From AP-15 sp963775875 (lineage in GTDB: Bacteria > Pseudomonadota > Alphaproteobacteria > ATCC43930 > CGMCC-115725): a stretch of 64,000 bases of DNA. The position numbers were made by a program, and so were the translations under genes. The notes below the pieces were generated by a model. The model had not been told where the DNA came from. It was given only the letters and a program-made list of their open reading frames with translations, and did no database searches. The stretch's first letter is position 1; each line of letters opens with the position of its first letter. This document shows, piece after piece, positions 1 through 8,568 of this stretch. The stretch covers positions 14,340 through 78,339 of the forward strand of contig CAVZKP010000029.1 of NCBI GenBank assembly GCA_963775875.1, written 5' to 3'.

Positions 1-96
1 GTTCGGACAGAATGCCCCGCACGCTCTGATTGCTGTGTCGGGCTCTTCAATCAGGCCGCGCGCTTGCGAGCTAGAGCAGCGCCTCTGATCGGGCGG

Positions 97-1044
97 CTAC
101 AAATCCAATTCGAGAATCGGGGTCTTGGCGCGCGAGCAACAGATCAGGACATAGCGCCGGCGATCGTTGTCGGTGAGGATCTGGTCGCGATGGTCCGGCT
201 CGCCGGCGAGGTAACGGGTCAGGCAGACGCCGCAATAGCCGAGTTCGCACGAAGCCTTGACCGGGACATCGTGACGGCGCAGCACGTCGATGATGGTCTC
301 GCGCGGCGGAATTTCATACTCGTCGCCGCTCTTTGTCAGCCTGACGCGGAACGCGCGGTCGTCGGTTAGTTGTTCCGGCGGCCGGGCGGCCGGGCCGGTG
401 AAATATTCGCAATGCACGCTGCCGGCTGGCCAATGCGCCGCGGCGGCGGCAGCGGTGGCCATCATGCCGGCCGGGCCGCAATAGTAGAGGTGGGTCCCTG
501 GCTGCGGATCGCGCAATAACGCCGCGATATCGAGGCCCCGCGCCGGCACGCCGCCATCGTGATGAAAGCAGACCTTCCCCTGTGCGGCGAGCAGGTCCAG
601 TTCTTCGCGGAACGCGGTCGCCTCGGGCGAACGGGTGCAGTAATGCAGCAGAAACTCGGCGCCGCGGCGGCGCAACTCGGCGATCATCGCCATGATCGGG
701 GTGATGCCGATGCCGCCGGCGAGGAACAGGTGCCGCTCGGCTTCCTCGGCGAGCGGAAAATTATTGCGCGGCAGCGAAACCTCTACCGGGTCGCCGACAT
801 GCACCGCCTCATACAGCCGGCGCGAGCCCTCGCCGTCACGCTCCCGCAACACCGCGACGCAATAATGTCGGCGCTCGGCCGGGTCGTTCCACAACGAATA
901 GTCGCGCAGCAATCCGCTGCCAAGCCGCACCGCGATGTGCGATCCAGCCGTAAAGCGCGGCAGGTCGCGCCCGCGCGGATCGACGAACTCGTAGCCGTTG
1001 ATCGCTTCGGCGAGATAGGTGATCGAGCGGACGCGCAACAGCAT
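97..1044 (-). CDS. PDR/VanB-type flavin and [2Fe-2S] oxidoreductase
   Basis: This is a 315-residue reductase of the phthalate dioxygenase reductase class. It would pass electrons from NAD(P)H through a flavin to a plant-type [2Fe-2S] cluster. The FMN-binding RDYS motif is at residues 47-50 and the nucleotide-binding GGIGITP motif at 110-116. The C-terminal ferredoxin domain has Cys266, Cys271 and Cys274 in the expected C-x4-C-x2-C spacing, with Cys302/303 supplying the fourth ligand. The domain order FMN-NAD-[2Fe-2S] and the length are normal for the family. No oxygenase partner is next to it; the nearest gene is a divergent cupin. The physiological electron acceptor therefore cannot be named from this window. 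It starts at an ATG preceded by a modest GGAGA. Confidence 0.88.
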   Translation of the reverse strand: MLLRVRSITYLAEAINGYEFVDPRGRDLPRFTAGSHIAVRLGSGLLRDYSLWNDPAERRHYCVAVLRERDGEGSRRLYEAVHVGDPVEVSLPRNNFPLAEEAERHLFLAGGIGITPIMAMIAELRRRGAEFLLHYCTRSPEATAFREELDLLAAQGKVCFHHDGGVPARGLDIAALLRDPQPGTHLYYCGPAGMMATAAAAAAHWPAGSVHCEYFTGPAARPPEQLTDDRAFRVRLTKSGDEYEIPPRETIIDVLRRHDVPVKASCELGYCGVCLTRYLAGEPDHRDQILTDNDRRRYVLICCSRAKTPILELDL

Positions 1045-1177
1045 GTGAGGGTCTCCGCGCCGGGTGTCCCGACTATGCGCGCCTCGCGCCTCGGGCGCAT
1101 CTGCCGATGTTGCAGATTGCGTATTTCCTGGGCGATGATCCGACGGCAGACACCCGCCTCAGCCGAGGAGATCGACG

Positions 1178-1654
1178 ATGCCGCTCAAATTGCGCCGGGT
1201 CGTGACCGGCCACGACGCCGACGGACATGCCATCGTCCAGATCGACGAGCTGGCGACAAACCTGGCCGCCTCGCGGCCCGGCGCAACCGCCTGCGTCGTT
1301 TGGACGAGCGAGGGTTTTCCGGTCGACAATAACGGCGGCGAAGACCAAGGGCTGCGCCGCACCGGCACGACCTTGGCGAACGGCACCGTGTTTCGCGTGC
1401 TCGAACTCGCGCCCGGTTCGGCCCCGCGCAACCATCGCACCGACTCGATTGATTACGCGGTCGTGATGTCGGGCGAAATCGATATGGAGCTCGACGACTC
1501 GAGCGTCCATCTAAAGGCGGGCGATGTGCTGGTGCAGCGCGGTACGATCCACAATTGGATCAACCGCGGGACCGAGCCCTGCGTCATCGCCTTTGTACTG
1601 ATCGCCGCCAACCCGGTCACCGCCGGCGGCAAGATGCTGCACGCTCAAGGATAG
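1178..1654 (+). CDS. Cupin-domain protein
   Basis: This is a 158-residue single-domain cupin. The beta-barrel region is near residues 85-140. The first motif region contains NHRT and DYAVVMSGE, and the second contains AGDVLVQRGTIHNW, so His and Glu residues are available for a metal site. Small proteins of this kind act as metal-dependent isomerases, dioxygenases or sensors, and the substrate is unknown here. The start ATG has a good GAGGAG ribosome binding site 7 bases upstream. It is divergent from the upstream reductase and convergent with treY, with a GC-rich hairpin between them. It could serve the same pathway as the reductase, but that is only inferred from adjacency. Confidence 0.85.
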   Translation: MPLKLRRVVTGHDADGHAIVQIDELATNLAASRPGATACVVWTSEGFPVDNNGGEDQGLRRTGTTLANGTVFRVLELAPGSAPRNHRTDSIDYAVVMSGEIDMELDDSSVHLKAGDVLVQRGTIHNWINRGTEPCVIAFVLIAANPVTAGGKMLHAQG

Positions 1655-1673
1655 GTCGGTGGAAAGGGGAGCG

Positions 1674-1705
1674 GGCGGGGAGGCACGGGCCCCGCCTCCC
1701 CCGCC
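1674..1705. terminator. GC-rich hairpin between convergent genes
   Basis: An 11-base stem (1674-1684 pairing with 1694-1705, one bulged C) encloses a 9-base loop. It lies between the cupin stop and the treY stop, which face each other. There is no clear T tract, so intrinsic termination is plausible but not certain. Confidence 0.4.
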
Positions 1706-1811
1706 GACCCCCTGGGTGGACCGCCAGGGTAACCCGGGATCCCGCGGCTCGTACCCAAGCTCATGTTGATCCGACTATAGCCGGTTTCCCCAGCGCTGTG
1801 GCTAGACTGAA

Positions 1812-4580
1812 TCAGGCTTCCTCATCCCCGGTTTCCCCGATCAGCACCGAGACCGGGAAATCGGCGAACAGGTCGGCGATCGCAACCCGATCATGTCCGT
1901 CGATCCGGCGGCCGGTGAACGTATCTTGCCAAGCGCCACCCGAAGGCAGCACGATCTGCGCAGCGCCCCAATCGGCAACCGCGCCGCCTCGGTAGAGCTG
2001 GTGCACGAGGCGCGGGACAACGACGATCAGCGAAATCCCTTGATGGCTGCGGATGAAAGCGCACAGATGAGCGCTCTGACCGCCCGCGGCCTCAATCGGC
2101 TGATAGCTGCCCGCAGCGAAGAGTTGCGGGTGGACGCCTCGCAATGCGAGTAGATGGCAGATCACGAACAGCTTTTCGCGACCATCATGCCATTGTCGGG
2201 AGAGGTCGGTCGGCTGCATCGCCGCCATCTCGTCGAGCAGCGCGCGACGCATTCGCCAATCCACCGGTCGGCGATTGTCCGGATCGACGAGGCTGAAATC
2301 CCACAATTCTCCACCTTGATAGATGTCCGGCACGCCGGGCACGGTCAGCTTCAGCACCAGTTGGGCGAGCGCGGCGATCGCCCCCTCGCGGGCGAGCCCG
2401 GCGACGAAATCATGAAATTCGGCGAGGAACGGGTTCGGCCGCGACGCGTCGAGCACCGTGCGGACAAAGCGCTCGAGCGCCGCTTCGTACTCGGCATTGG
2501 GGTTGCTCCAGCTGGTTTCGAGCTTTCTCTCGCGGGCCGCCTTGGTCATATAGACCGCCATCCGATTGGCGAGACCTTCGACCCCGGCGGAGTCGCTCGG
2601 CGCGAGATCGGCCGGCCAAGCTCCGAACAGGGCTTGATAAAACAGGTATTCGACATTGCGGTCGGGCACACTCTCGCCGTCGATCTCCGACCGGCGCGAC
2701 CGGTTCAGTCGCATCCACTGAAAAACGCGGCGGCCCCAGTCGCGCGGTATTTCTGACAGAAGCGCGAGGCGGGCGCGGGCGTCCTCGCCGCGCTTGGTGT
2801 CGTGTGTCGCAGTCGTCACCATCGCTCGCGGCAATTGCTTTAGGCGCTGCTGCGCCAGGTGATGAAAGGCCGCGACCGACATGCCGAAGCGGCGGGGATC
2901 GCCACCGACCTCGTTCAGCGCCAACAGCCGCACATAGCGGTAGAAGGCTGTGTCCTCGGCCGCCTTGGCCATTACCGGACCGGTCACCTGCTGAAAGTGC
3001 ATCGCCGTGTGCAGTGCGCTACCGGGGCTCGGATCGTGCTCCGGTTCGGCAGCCTCGCCGGTCAGCACGCCCCGCAAAAAATCGAAGATGCTGGTATCGG
3101 CGCCTCGCCATCCTTTTCGCGCCTGACCAATCGCCCAGTCGATATAGCGGCGATCGTCGGCCGTGGCGCCCCGCGCCGAGACGTAGGTACGGTAGACCGG
3201 GAACGCGGCGACGACTTCCTCGAGCGCCGCCAGCATTCCGTTCAAGGTAAAGTCGCGGGTGCGCCAGTCGCGCATTGCCAGCTGGTGAAATTCGCGCGCG
3301 ACCACGTTCATCTCGCTGGCAAGGTTGACCTGCATAATGCGCTTCTTGCAGGCATAGAGAACATCGTCAAAGCTCTCGTCGCGCGGGGCGAACCGGCGAT
3401 AGAGCCGCGTCATTGCCGCCTCACCTTCGGGATCGACAAAGATCGCCAGCACCTGGTTGACGAAATCGTATCCGGTGGTGCCGGCGACCGGCCAATCCGG
3501 CAATATCTCGTAGCGTGCCAGGATCTTTTCGACGAGCACGTAAAGCGGCGCGACGCGTTGCTGCTGCAGCCGCTCGCAATAGCCCTGCGGATCGAACAGC
3601 CCGTCGATGTGGTCGATGCGCAGGCCATGCAGATCGTTGCGCTCGATCATGCCGAAGATCAGCCGGTGGGTTTCCTCGAACAGTTCGGGCAACTCCATCC
3701 GCAGCCCGGCCAGATCGTTGATGTTGAAGAAACGGCGGTAATTGATCTCCTCGGCCGCAACTCGCCAATCGGCGATCCGGTAAGATTGGGCTTCCAGTAA
3801 CCGGTGCAAGGCGCCAAAGCTGTCAGGCTTTCCAGGGCATCCGGTAAACCGTTGCAGCACCCCTTCGATCGCGCCGGCGACCGCTGGATCGCGGGCACGA
3901 TCGGCCAAGCCCCGCTTCAGCTCGACCGCGCATTCGCGAGCCGCCGCCGCCGAGAGGTTCCCGATCGCCGCAAACTCGCGCGTCGATCTGGCCAGCAATT
4001 CCCCGCCTTCGCCGAGGATCGCCGCGTAAGAATGTGGCGAGATCGGAAAGCGATGATCGAAATACCAGGCGCTGAAGCTTCCCTCACCCAAATCGAACCG
4101 CAAAGCGATCTCGCCTGCTTCGAGGATAACCCCGTATTGCCCGCCCAGAACCGGCAACAGCACGCGGCCTTCAAGGTCGGCGCGAAGGGCATGCCAGTTG
4201 ATGTCGAAATAGCGGGCGTATGGTGATTGCTCACCCCATTCCAGGACATCCAGCCACCAGGCGTTGTCGGCTCCGATCCCCATATGGTTCGGGACGAAAT
4301 CGACGATCAGGCCCAGGCCGTGCGCCTGCAATGTTTCGGAGAGTGCGCGAAAATCCTCTTCGCTGCCGATTTCAGGGTTTAGCCGGTTGTGGTGAATGAT
4401 GTCGTAACCATGAGTTGAGCCGGGCCGCGCCTCGGTAATCGGCGAGGCATAAACATGGCTGATCCCCAGCGCGGCGAGATACGGCACCAGAGCCGTTGCG
4501 TCGCGAAAGGTGAAACCGCGGTGGAATTGCAAGCGGTAGGTAGCGCGGATTGGCGTCTCATCCACGGGGCGCTCGTTCAT
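1812..4580 (-). CDS. treY: Malto-oligosyltrehalose synthase
   Basis: This 922-residue GH13 enzyme isomerises the reducing-end alpha-1,4 bond of a maltodextrin to the alpha,alpha-1,1 bond of trehalose. It begins with the TreY-typical TYRLQFHRGFTF segment (residues 14-25), followed by HGYDI and the DFVPNHMG loop. The nucleophile Asp is in LRIDHIDGL near residue 320, the acid/base Glu in LVEKIL near 347, and the third acidic residue in THDTKRGED near 590. The length is normal. It is the last gene of the operon. Its start overlaps the malQ stop by 4 bases (4577-4580), which implies translational coupling. It feeds TreZ, two genes upstream in the operon, with malto-oligosyltrehalose. Confidence 0.96.
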   Translation of the reverse strand: MNERPVDETPIRATYRLQFHRGFTFRDATALVPYLAALGISHVYASPITEARPGSTHGYDIIHHNRLNPEIGSEEDFRALSETLQAHGLGLIVDFVPNHMGIGADNAWWLDVLEWGEQSPYARYFDINWHALRADLEGRVLLPVLGGQYGVILEAGEIALRFDLGEGSFSAWYFDHRFPISPHSYAAILGEGGELLARSTREFAAIGNLSAAAARECAVELKRGLADRARDPAVAGAIEGVLQRFTGCPGKPDSFGALHRLLEAQSYRIADWRVAAEEINYRRFFNINDLAGLRMELPELFEETHRLIFGMIERNDLHGLRIDHIDGLFDPQGYCERLQQQRVAPLYVLVEKILARYEILPDWPVAGTTGYDFVNQVLAIFVDPEGEAAMTRLYRRFAPRDESFDDVLYACKKRIMQVNLASEMNVVAREFHQLAMRDWRTRDFTLNGMLAALEEVVAAFPVYRTYVSARGATADDRRYIDWAIGQARKGWRGADTSIFDFLRGVLTGEAAEPEHDPSPGSALHTAMHFQQVTGPVMAKAAEDTAFYRYVRLLALNEVGGDPRRFGMSVAAFHHLAQQRLKQLPRAMVTTATHDTKRGEDARARLALLSEIPRDWGRRVFQWMRLNRSRRSEIDGESVPDRNVEYLFYQALFGAWPADLAPSDSAGVEGLANRMAVYMTKAARERKLETSWSNPNAEYEAALERFVRTVLDASRPNPFLAEFHDFVAGLAREGAIAALAQLVLKLTVPGVPDIYQGGELWDFSLVDPDNRRPVDWRMRRALLDEMAAMQPTDLSRQWHDGREKLFVICHLLALRGVHPQLFAAGSYQPIEAAGGQSAHLCAFIRSHQGISLIVVVPRLVHQLYRGGAVADWGAAQIVLPSGGAWQDTFTGRRIDGHDRVAIADLFADFPVSVLIGETGDEEA

Positions 4581-6760
4581 ATCCCGACCGAGCGGGTCCG
4601 CTCCTGCTCGACCAGCAGTGAAATCCGGCGCAATTCGGGGCCGTCAATGATCTCCTCGAGAGTGCGGCTGAGACGCCGGCGCCAATTGGGATGTTCGTCG
4701 GTTGTGCCTGGCAGATTCGCCTGCTCGCTCTCGCCGATCACGTCCTCGAGTTGAACCAGCATCAGCCTCGCTCGCGAGCAGGCGAGATAGCGCTGGATTG
4801 CGTCGCCGAGGTCAGGCGTATAGCTGGGTTCGCCCGCTTCGGAGAGGAACCGAACGAAATCTTCCGGCGCCAGCAGTCCCTCGGCCACCAGCGCTTGCAA
4901 CAAAAGCCGCCGGTCACCGCTGCGCTCGGTCGTCTCGGCCGCCTCGGCATCCGCGTCCGGATAAAGTCCCAGCCGCCGGCGCCAGGCGATGTCCCGGCCC
5001 AGCCAAAATCCTGCGATGGTGGCAAGATCGTGCGTCGCCCACGACGCGGCGGCAAGCGGCGGATACTCGCCTGGCGGCAGAAAGCCGCCGTCCCGACGCC
5101 GTTCGAACATCATGATCCGATATGACGACATATTGGCCGCATGCATGGTCTCGCGAAAGCCTTTCGGCACGGTGCCCAAATCCTCGCCGATCACCGCGCA
5201 GCCCTGGCGGCGGCTTTCGAGCGCGACAAGCCGCAAGAGATCGTCGAACGGATATTTTACATAGCATCCATCAGTAGCCGCCATTCCGTTCGGTATCCAA
5301 TAGAGGCGGTAGAGCGACATGACATGGTCGATCCGCAATACCCCGGCATGCTGCATATTGGCGCGCAGGCAGGCGACGAACGGGGCGAAAGCCTGCCGGC
5401 GCAGCACTAGCGGATTGACCGGCGCCAGACCCCAATTCTGTCCGGCGCGGCTCAGCAAGTCGGGGGGTGCGCCGATCGACGCGCGCGGCGCCACCAGTTC
5501 CTGATCGGCCCAGGCGTCGGCGCCGTTCGGGTCGGCGCCGACCGCGAGATCGCGATAGAGCCCGATTGCCAGCCCGGCCTGAAGCCCGGCCTCGGCCGCC
5601 GCGGCAAGCTGACGATTGGCCTCCCATTGTAGAAATTGAAAAAATTCGACCCGGTCGGCATGCGCGGCGGCGAATTCGGCGATCTCGGCCGAGCGTGGAT
5701 TGCGCATCGGCGCCGGCCAATTGCGCCATGAAAACCCGCGCTGCTGGCGGCAATAATGCTCATGCAACAATTCGAAGATCGCGAAATCGAGCAGCTCCTG
5801 CCGGCCATCCCGTTGAAACTGGCGGAAGTTGCCGCCGAGCGCGGTCTGCGCCGTACCGTTGTCGCCAAGATCGGTCACCCGAAAGCGGCGCCACAGCGCC
5901 TCCAGCACCGGCCTTTTGCAGGCGGCGGCTGCACCGTAATCGATCAGTTCGGCCGAACGGGCGGCCCAACGTGTGGCGCCGAACCATTCGCTCGCGATCA
6001 GTGCCCGCACGAATTCGTCCTCGGCAAAGCCGGGTACGGCGGTCGGGTCTATATTCAGGTAATCGAGCCGGGTCCGGCTCGACGGCGAATAGGGGCTGAA
6101 ATGCCATGGCTCGGCGGCGAACCGAGCATGCAGCGGGTTGGAGCCGAGCACTGCGGCGCCGCCCGATCCCGCGGCGGCGGCGAGCGATGCGAGGTCGGTA
6201 AAGTCTCCGACGCCCCAATCACGAGCACTGCGCAGCCCGTATAGCTGGCAGGTCAGCCCCCAGCTGCGCGCATCCGGTCCGAGCCGAGGCGGCAGATGAC
6301 ACCGCGCCGGGGCGACGATCAGATCGAGCTGCGCCGCAATGCGGCCGACCTCCAGCGCCAGCCGGTGATAGCCGAGCGGCAAACCCACCGGCAGCGGCAG
6401 AGCGAAGCGCCCGTCCTCGGACATGGCTTCCGCTCTCACTCTGCCGACGCGCTCTTCGCCGCCTTCGAGACGACAGGTCCAGGCGATCTCGCGAGTTCCG
6501 GACGGAATGTACAAGGTCAGTTCGGGGCGTGCTGTTTCGGCGTGAACCAGATGCACCGGATCGAGCCCGAGGGGTGCGGCGCGCTGCCGTTCGGCGATCT
6601 CGGCGGCCGCCTGCCTCGGATCGGCAGACAGCCCAAAGGCGGCGATCACCGCCAACAGGCTTTCGTCTGAGGCTTCGCGGGGTTGACCGAGGACGTCGGT
6701 ATAGGCCGTCTCGATGCCGACAAGCCCGGCCAGGCGGACCAGCGCGGCGCGGTCGGTCAT
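4577..6760 (-). CDS. malQ: 4-alpha-glucanotransferase (amylomaltase)
   Basis: This 727-residue GH77 disproportionating enzyme moves maltodextryl units between chains with release of glucose. The N-terminal MalQ module (about residues 1-60) precedes the catalytic barrel. The catalytic residues lie in LRIDHVMSLYR near 478, VIGEDLGTVP near 523 and THDLATIAGFW near 577. In this operon it would lengthen short malto-oligosaccharides left by debranching and TreZ cleavage so that TreY can use them. It overlaps treZ upstream and treY downstream by 4 bases each. The family assignment is secure; its place in the pathway is inferred from the gene neighbourhood. Confidence 0.96.
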   Translation of the reverse strand: MTDRAALVRLAGLVGIETAYTDVLGQPREASDESLLAVIAAFGLSADPRQAAAEIAERQRAAPLGLDPVHLVHAETARPELTLYIPSGTREIAWTCRLEGGEERVGRVRAEAMSEDGRFALPLPVGLPLGYHRLALEVGRIAAQLDLIVAPARCHLPPRLGPDARSWGLTCQLYGLRSARDWGVGDFTDLASLAAAAGSGGAAVLGSNPLHARFAAEPWHFSPYSPSSRTRLDYLNIDPTAVPGFAEDEFVRALIASEWFGATRWAARSAELIDYGAAAACKRPVLEALWRRFRVTDLGDNGTAQTALGGNFRQFQRDGRQELLDFAIFELLHEHYCRQQRGFSWRNWPAPMRNPRSAEIAEFAAAHADRVEFFQFLQWEANRQLAAAAEAGLQAGLAIGLYRDLAVGADPNGADAWADQELVAPRASIGAPPDLLSRAGQNWGLAPVNPLVLRRQAFAPFVACLRANMQHAGVLRIDHVMSLYRLYWIPNGMAATDGCYVKYPFDDLLRLVALESRRQGCAVIGEDLGTVPKGFRETMHAANMSSYRIMMFERRRDGGFLPPGEYPPLAAASWATHDLATIAGFWLGRDIAWRRRLGLYPDADAEAAETTERSGDRRLLLQALVAEGLLAPEDFVRFLSEAGEPSYTPDLGDAIQRYLACSRARLMLVQLEDVIGESEQANLPGTTDEHPNWRRRLSRTLEEIIDGPELRRISLLVEQERTRSVGI

Positions 6761-8568
6761 GTTAGCGCGGCCGGCGGCGACAACAAGAAACTGGCGCTGA
6801 CCGGTGCGCCGGGGATGGCAGAGGTATAAATCAACCGCCCGCCGCTCGCTTCCGCCGGGACCGCAATCGCCTTAGGGGCGAAATTGGCCACCAGCGTCAG
6901 CCGCGAATCGTCACGGAGACGCCACTCGACGATGAGCGCCAGCGGTCCCAGCACACGATACCGGCCGGCGAAGGCGGGCATGCCGGGGAGCCGCGGTACG
7001 ATCTCGCGCCGGCGGATCTCCAGCAACTTCCGATAGCGGGCGAGCCATCGGGCATGGCCTGCCTTTTCTGGTTCGCTCCAGTCGAGCCGGGACATCGCGA
7101 ATGTTTCCGCTACCGTGGGGTCGGGGATGGCCATTCGCGCGGCCTCGTCGTGAAATTCGGGGAAATGGGCGAATTCACGGCGGCGTCCCTCGCGCACGGC
7201 GTCCGCCAGTTCCGGCTCGAAATCGCAGAAATATGCGAACGGCTGCTGGCTCGCCCATTCCTCGCCCATGAACAGCAGCGGGATTTGCGGCGACAGCAGC
7301 ACGATCGCGGCGCCGGCATGCAATGCCGCTTCGCTGACATGCGTGGCGAGCCGTGTCCCGAACGGGTGGTTGCCGATCTGGTCGTGGTTCTGCAGAAACG
7401 CGACGAAGGCGCTCGCCGGAAGCGCGGCCGATGGTTCACCGCGCGGCCTGCCGCCACGAAACGCAGACGGCTCGCCTTGATAAGCAAAGCCCTCGGCCAG
7501 CGCGCGGCCGAGATGCCGGGCCGGATCGACGGCGTAATCCAGGTAAAACCCTGATGTCTCGCCAGTGATCAACACATGCAGAGCATGGTGCACATCGTCA
7601 TTCCATTGCGCGCTGAAATGCCCGCTCCGGCCCTTGGACCGCGAAAGGCGGCGGGCCTCGTTTCGATCATTTTCGAGCACCAGATGAATGTCTCGATCTT
7701 TGATACGGCGCCGCACGGTGTCGCCTATCTCATCAATGACGTCAGGAATATCATCGTCGAATATTGCGTGGATCGCATCGAGACGCAATCCGTCCAAATG
7801 GAACTCTTCGAGCCAATAGAGCGCGTTGTCGATAAAGAAATCGCGCACTACACGGCTTCTCGGCCCACTAAAAGCAAGGGCGGCGCCCCACGGCGTATGG
7901 TGCCGCTCGGTAAAGAAATCTGGCGCAATCGCCGGCAGATAATTCCCCTCAGGGCCAAAATGATTGTAGACGACATCGAGCAGGATCGCGAGACCGCGGG
8001 CGTGACAAGCCTCGACGAGCGACTTCAGATCCTCCGGCCGACCGTAACGCGACGACGGGGCGTAGGGAAAGACCCCGTCATAGCCCCAGTTGCAACCGCC
8101 GGGAAACTCGGCGATCGGCATCAACTCGACCGCGGTCACCCCGAGCCGGCAAAGGTGATCGAGATGCCGTGCAGCTCCGGCGAAATCGCCGGTTTCAGAA
8201 AATGTGCCGAGGTGCAACTCGTAAAGCACAATCTCTTCCCATCGCCGGCCGCGCCAGCCGAGATCATTCCAATCGTAAGCCCGCGGATCGACCACCTCGC
8301 TCGGACCATGCACTCCCTCCGGTTGATAGCTCGAAGCGGGATCGGGAACGCCTTTGCCGTCGATGAGATAGCGATACCGCGTGCCGGGACCGGCAAGCGC
8401 GGTCGTCAGCGCGAACCAGCCTTCGCCCTCTCGATTCATCGGCGCCGCGCTCTGGCTCGGTCCTTCGAGTTGCAGCGACACGGATTCGGCGCGGGGCGCC
8501 CACAACCGGAAGCGGACACCACCGGTCAGCGGTTCGGCGCCGAAAGGCCTCTCATACCAGCGGTGCAT
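6757..8568 (-). CDS. treZ: Malto-oligosyltrehalose trehalohydrolase
   Basis: This GH13 enzyme cleaves trehalose from the end of malto-oligosyltrehalose made by TreY. The chosen start is the ATG at 8568 (MHRWYERPFGAEP), about 603 residues. A strong purine-rich ribosome site (GGAGGGGGGAGAG) lies just upstream, and the longer reading frame adds only sequence that is antisense-like and lies within glgX. An N-terminal CBM48-like module is followed by the catalytic barrel. Catalytic Asp is in LRLDAIHAIFDDD near residue 264, Glu in LVLENDRNE near 296 and Asp in QNHDQIGNHPFG near 394. The start overlaps the end of glgX by 17 bases. Confidence 0.95.
   Translation of the reverse strand: MHRWYERPFGAEPLTGGVRFRLWAPRAESVSLQLEGPSQSAAPMNREGEGWFALTTALAGPGTRYRYLIDGKGVPDPASSYQPEGVHGPSEVVDPRAYDWNDLGWRGRRWEEIVLYELHLGTFSETGDFAGAARHLDHLCRLGVTAVELMPIAEFPGGCNWGYDGVFPYAPSSRYGRPEDLKSLVEACHARGLAILLDVVYNHFGPEGNYLPAIAPDFFTERHHTPWGAALAFSGPRSRVVRDFFIDNALYWLEEFHLDGLRLDAIHAIFDDDIPDVIDEIGDTVRRRIKDRDIHLVLENDRNEARRLSRSKGRSGHFSAQWNDDVHHALHVLITGETSGFYLDYAVDPARHLGRALAEGFAYQGEPSAFRGGRPRGEPSAALPASAFVAFLQNHDQIGNHPFGTRLATHVSEAALHAGAAIVLLSPQIPLLFMGEEWASQQPFAYFCDFEPELADAVREGRRREFAHFPEFHDEAARMAIPDPTVAETFAMSRLDWSEPEKAGHARWLARYRKLLEIRRREIVPRLPGMPAFAGRYRVLGPLALIVEWRLRDDSRLTLVANFAPKAIAVPAEASGGRLIYTSAIPGAPVSASFLLSPPAALT

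Noticed and set aside
1..96. Gene start or RNA gene at the left edge
   Set aside because: No motif, ribosome site or RNA fold could be supported in these 96 bases.
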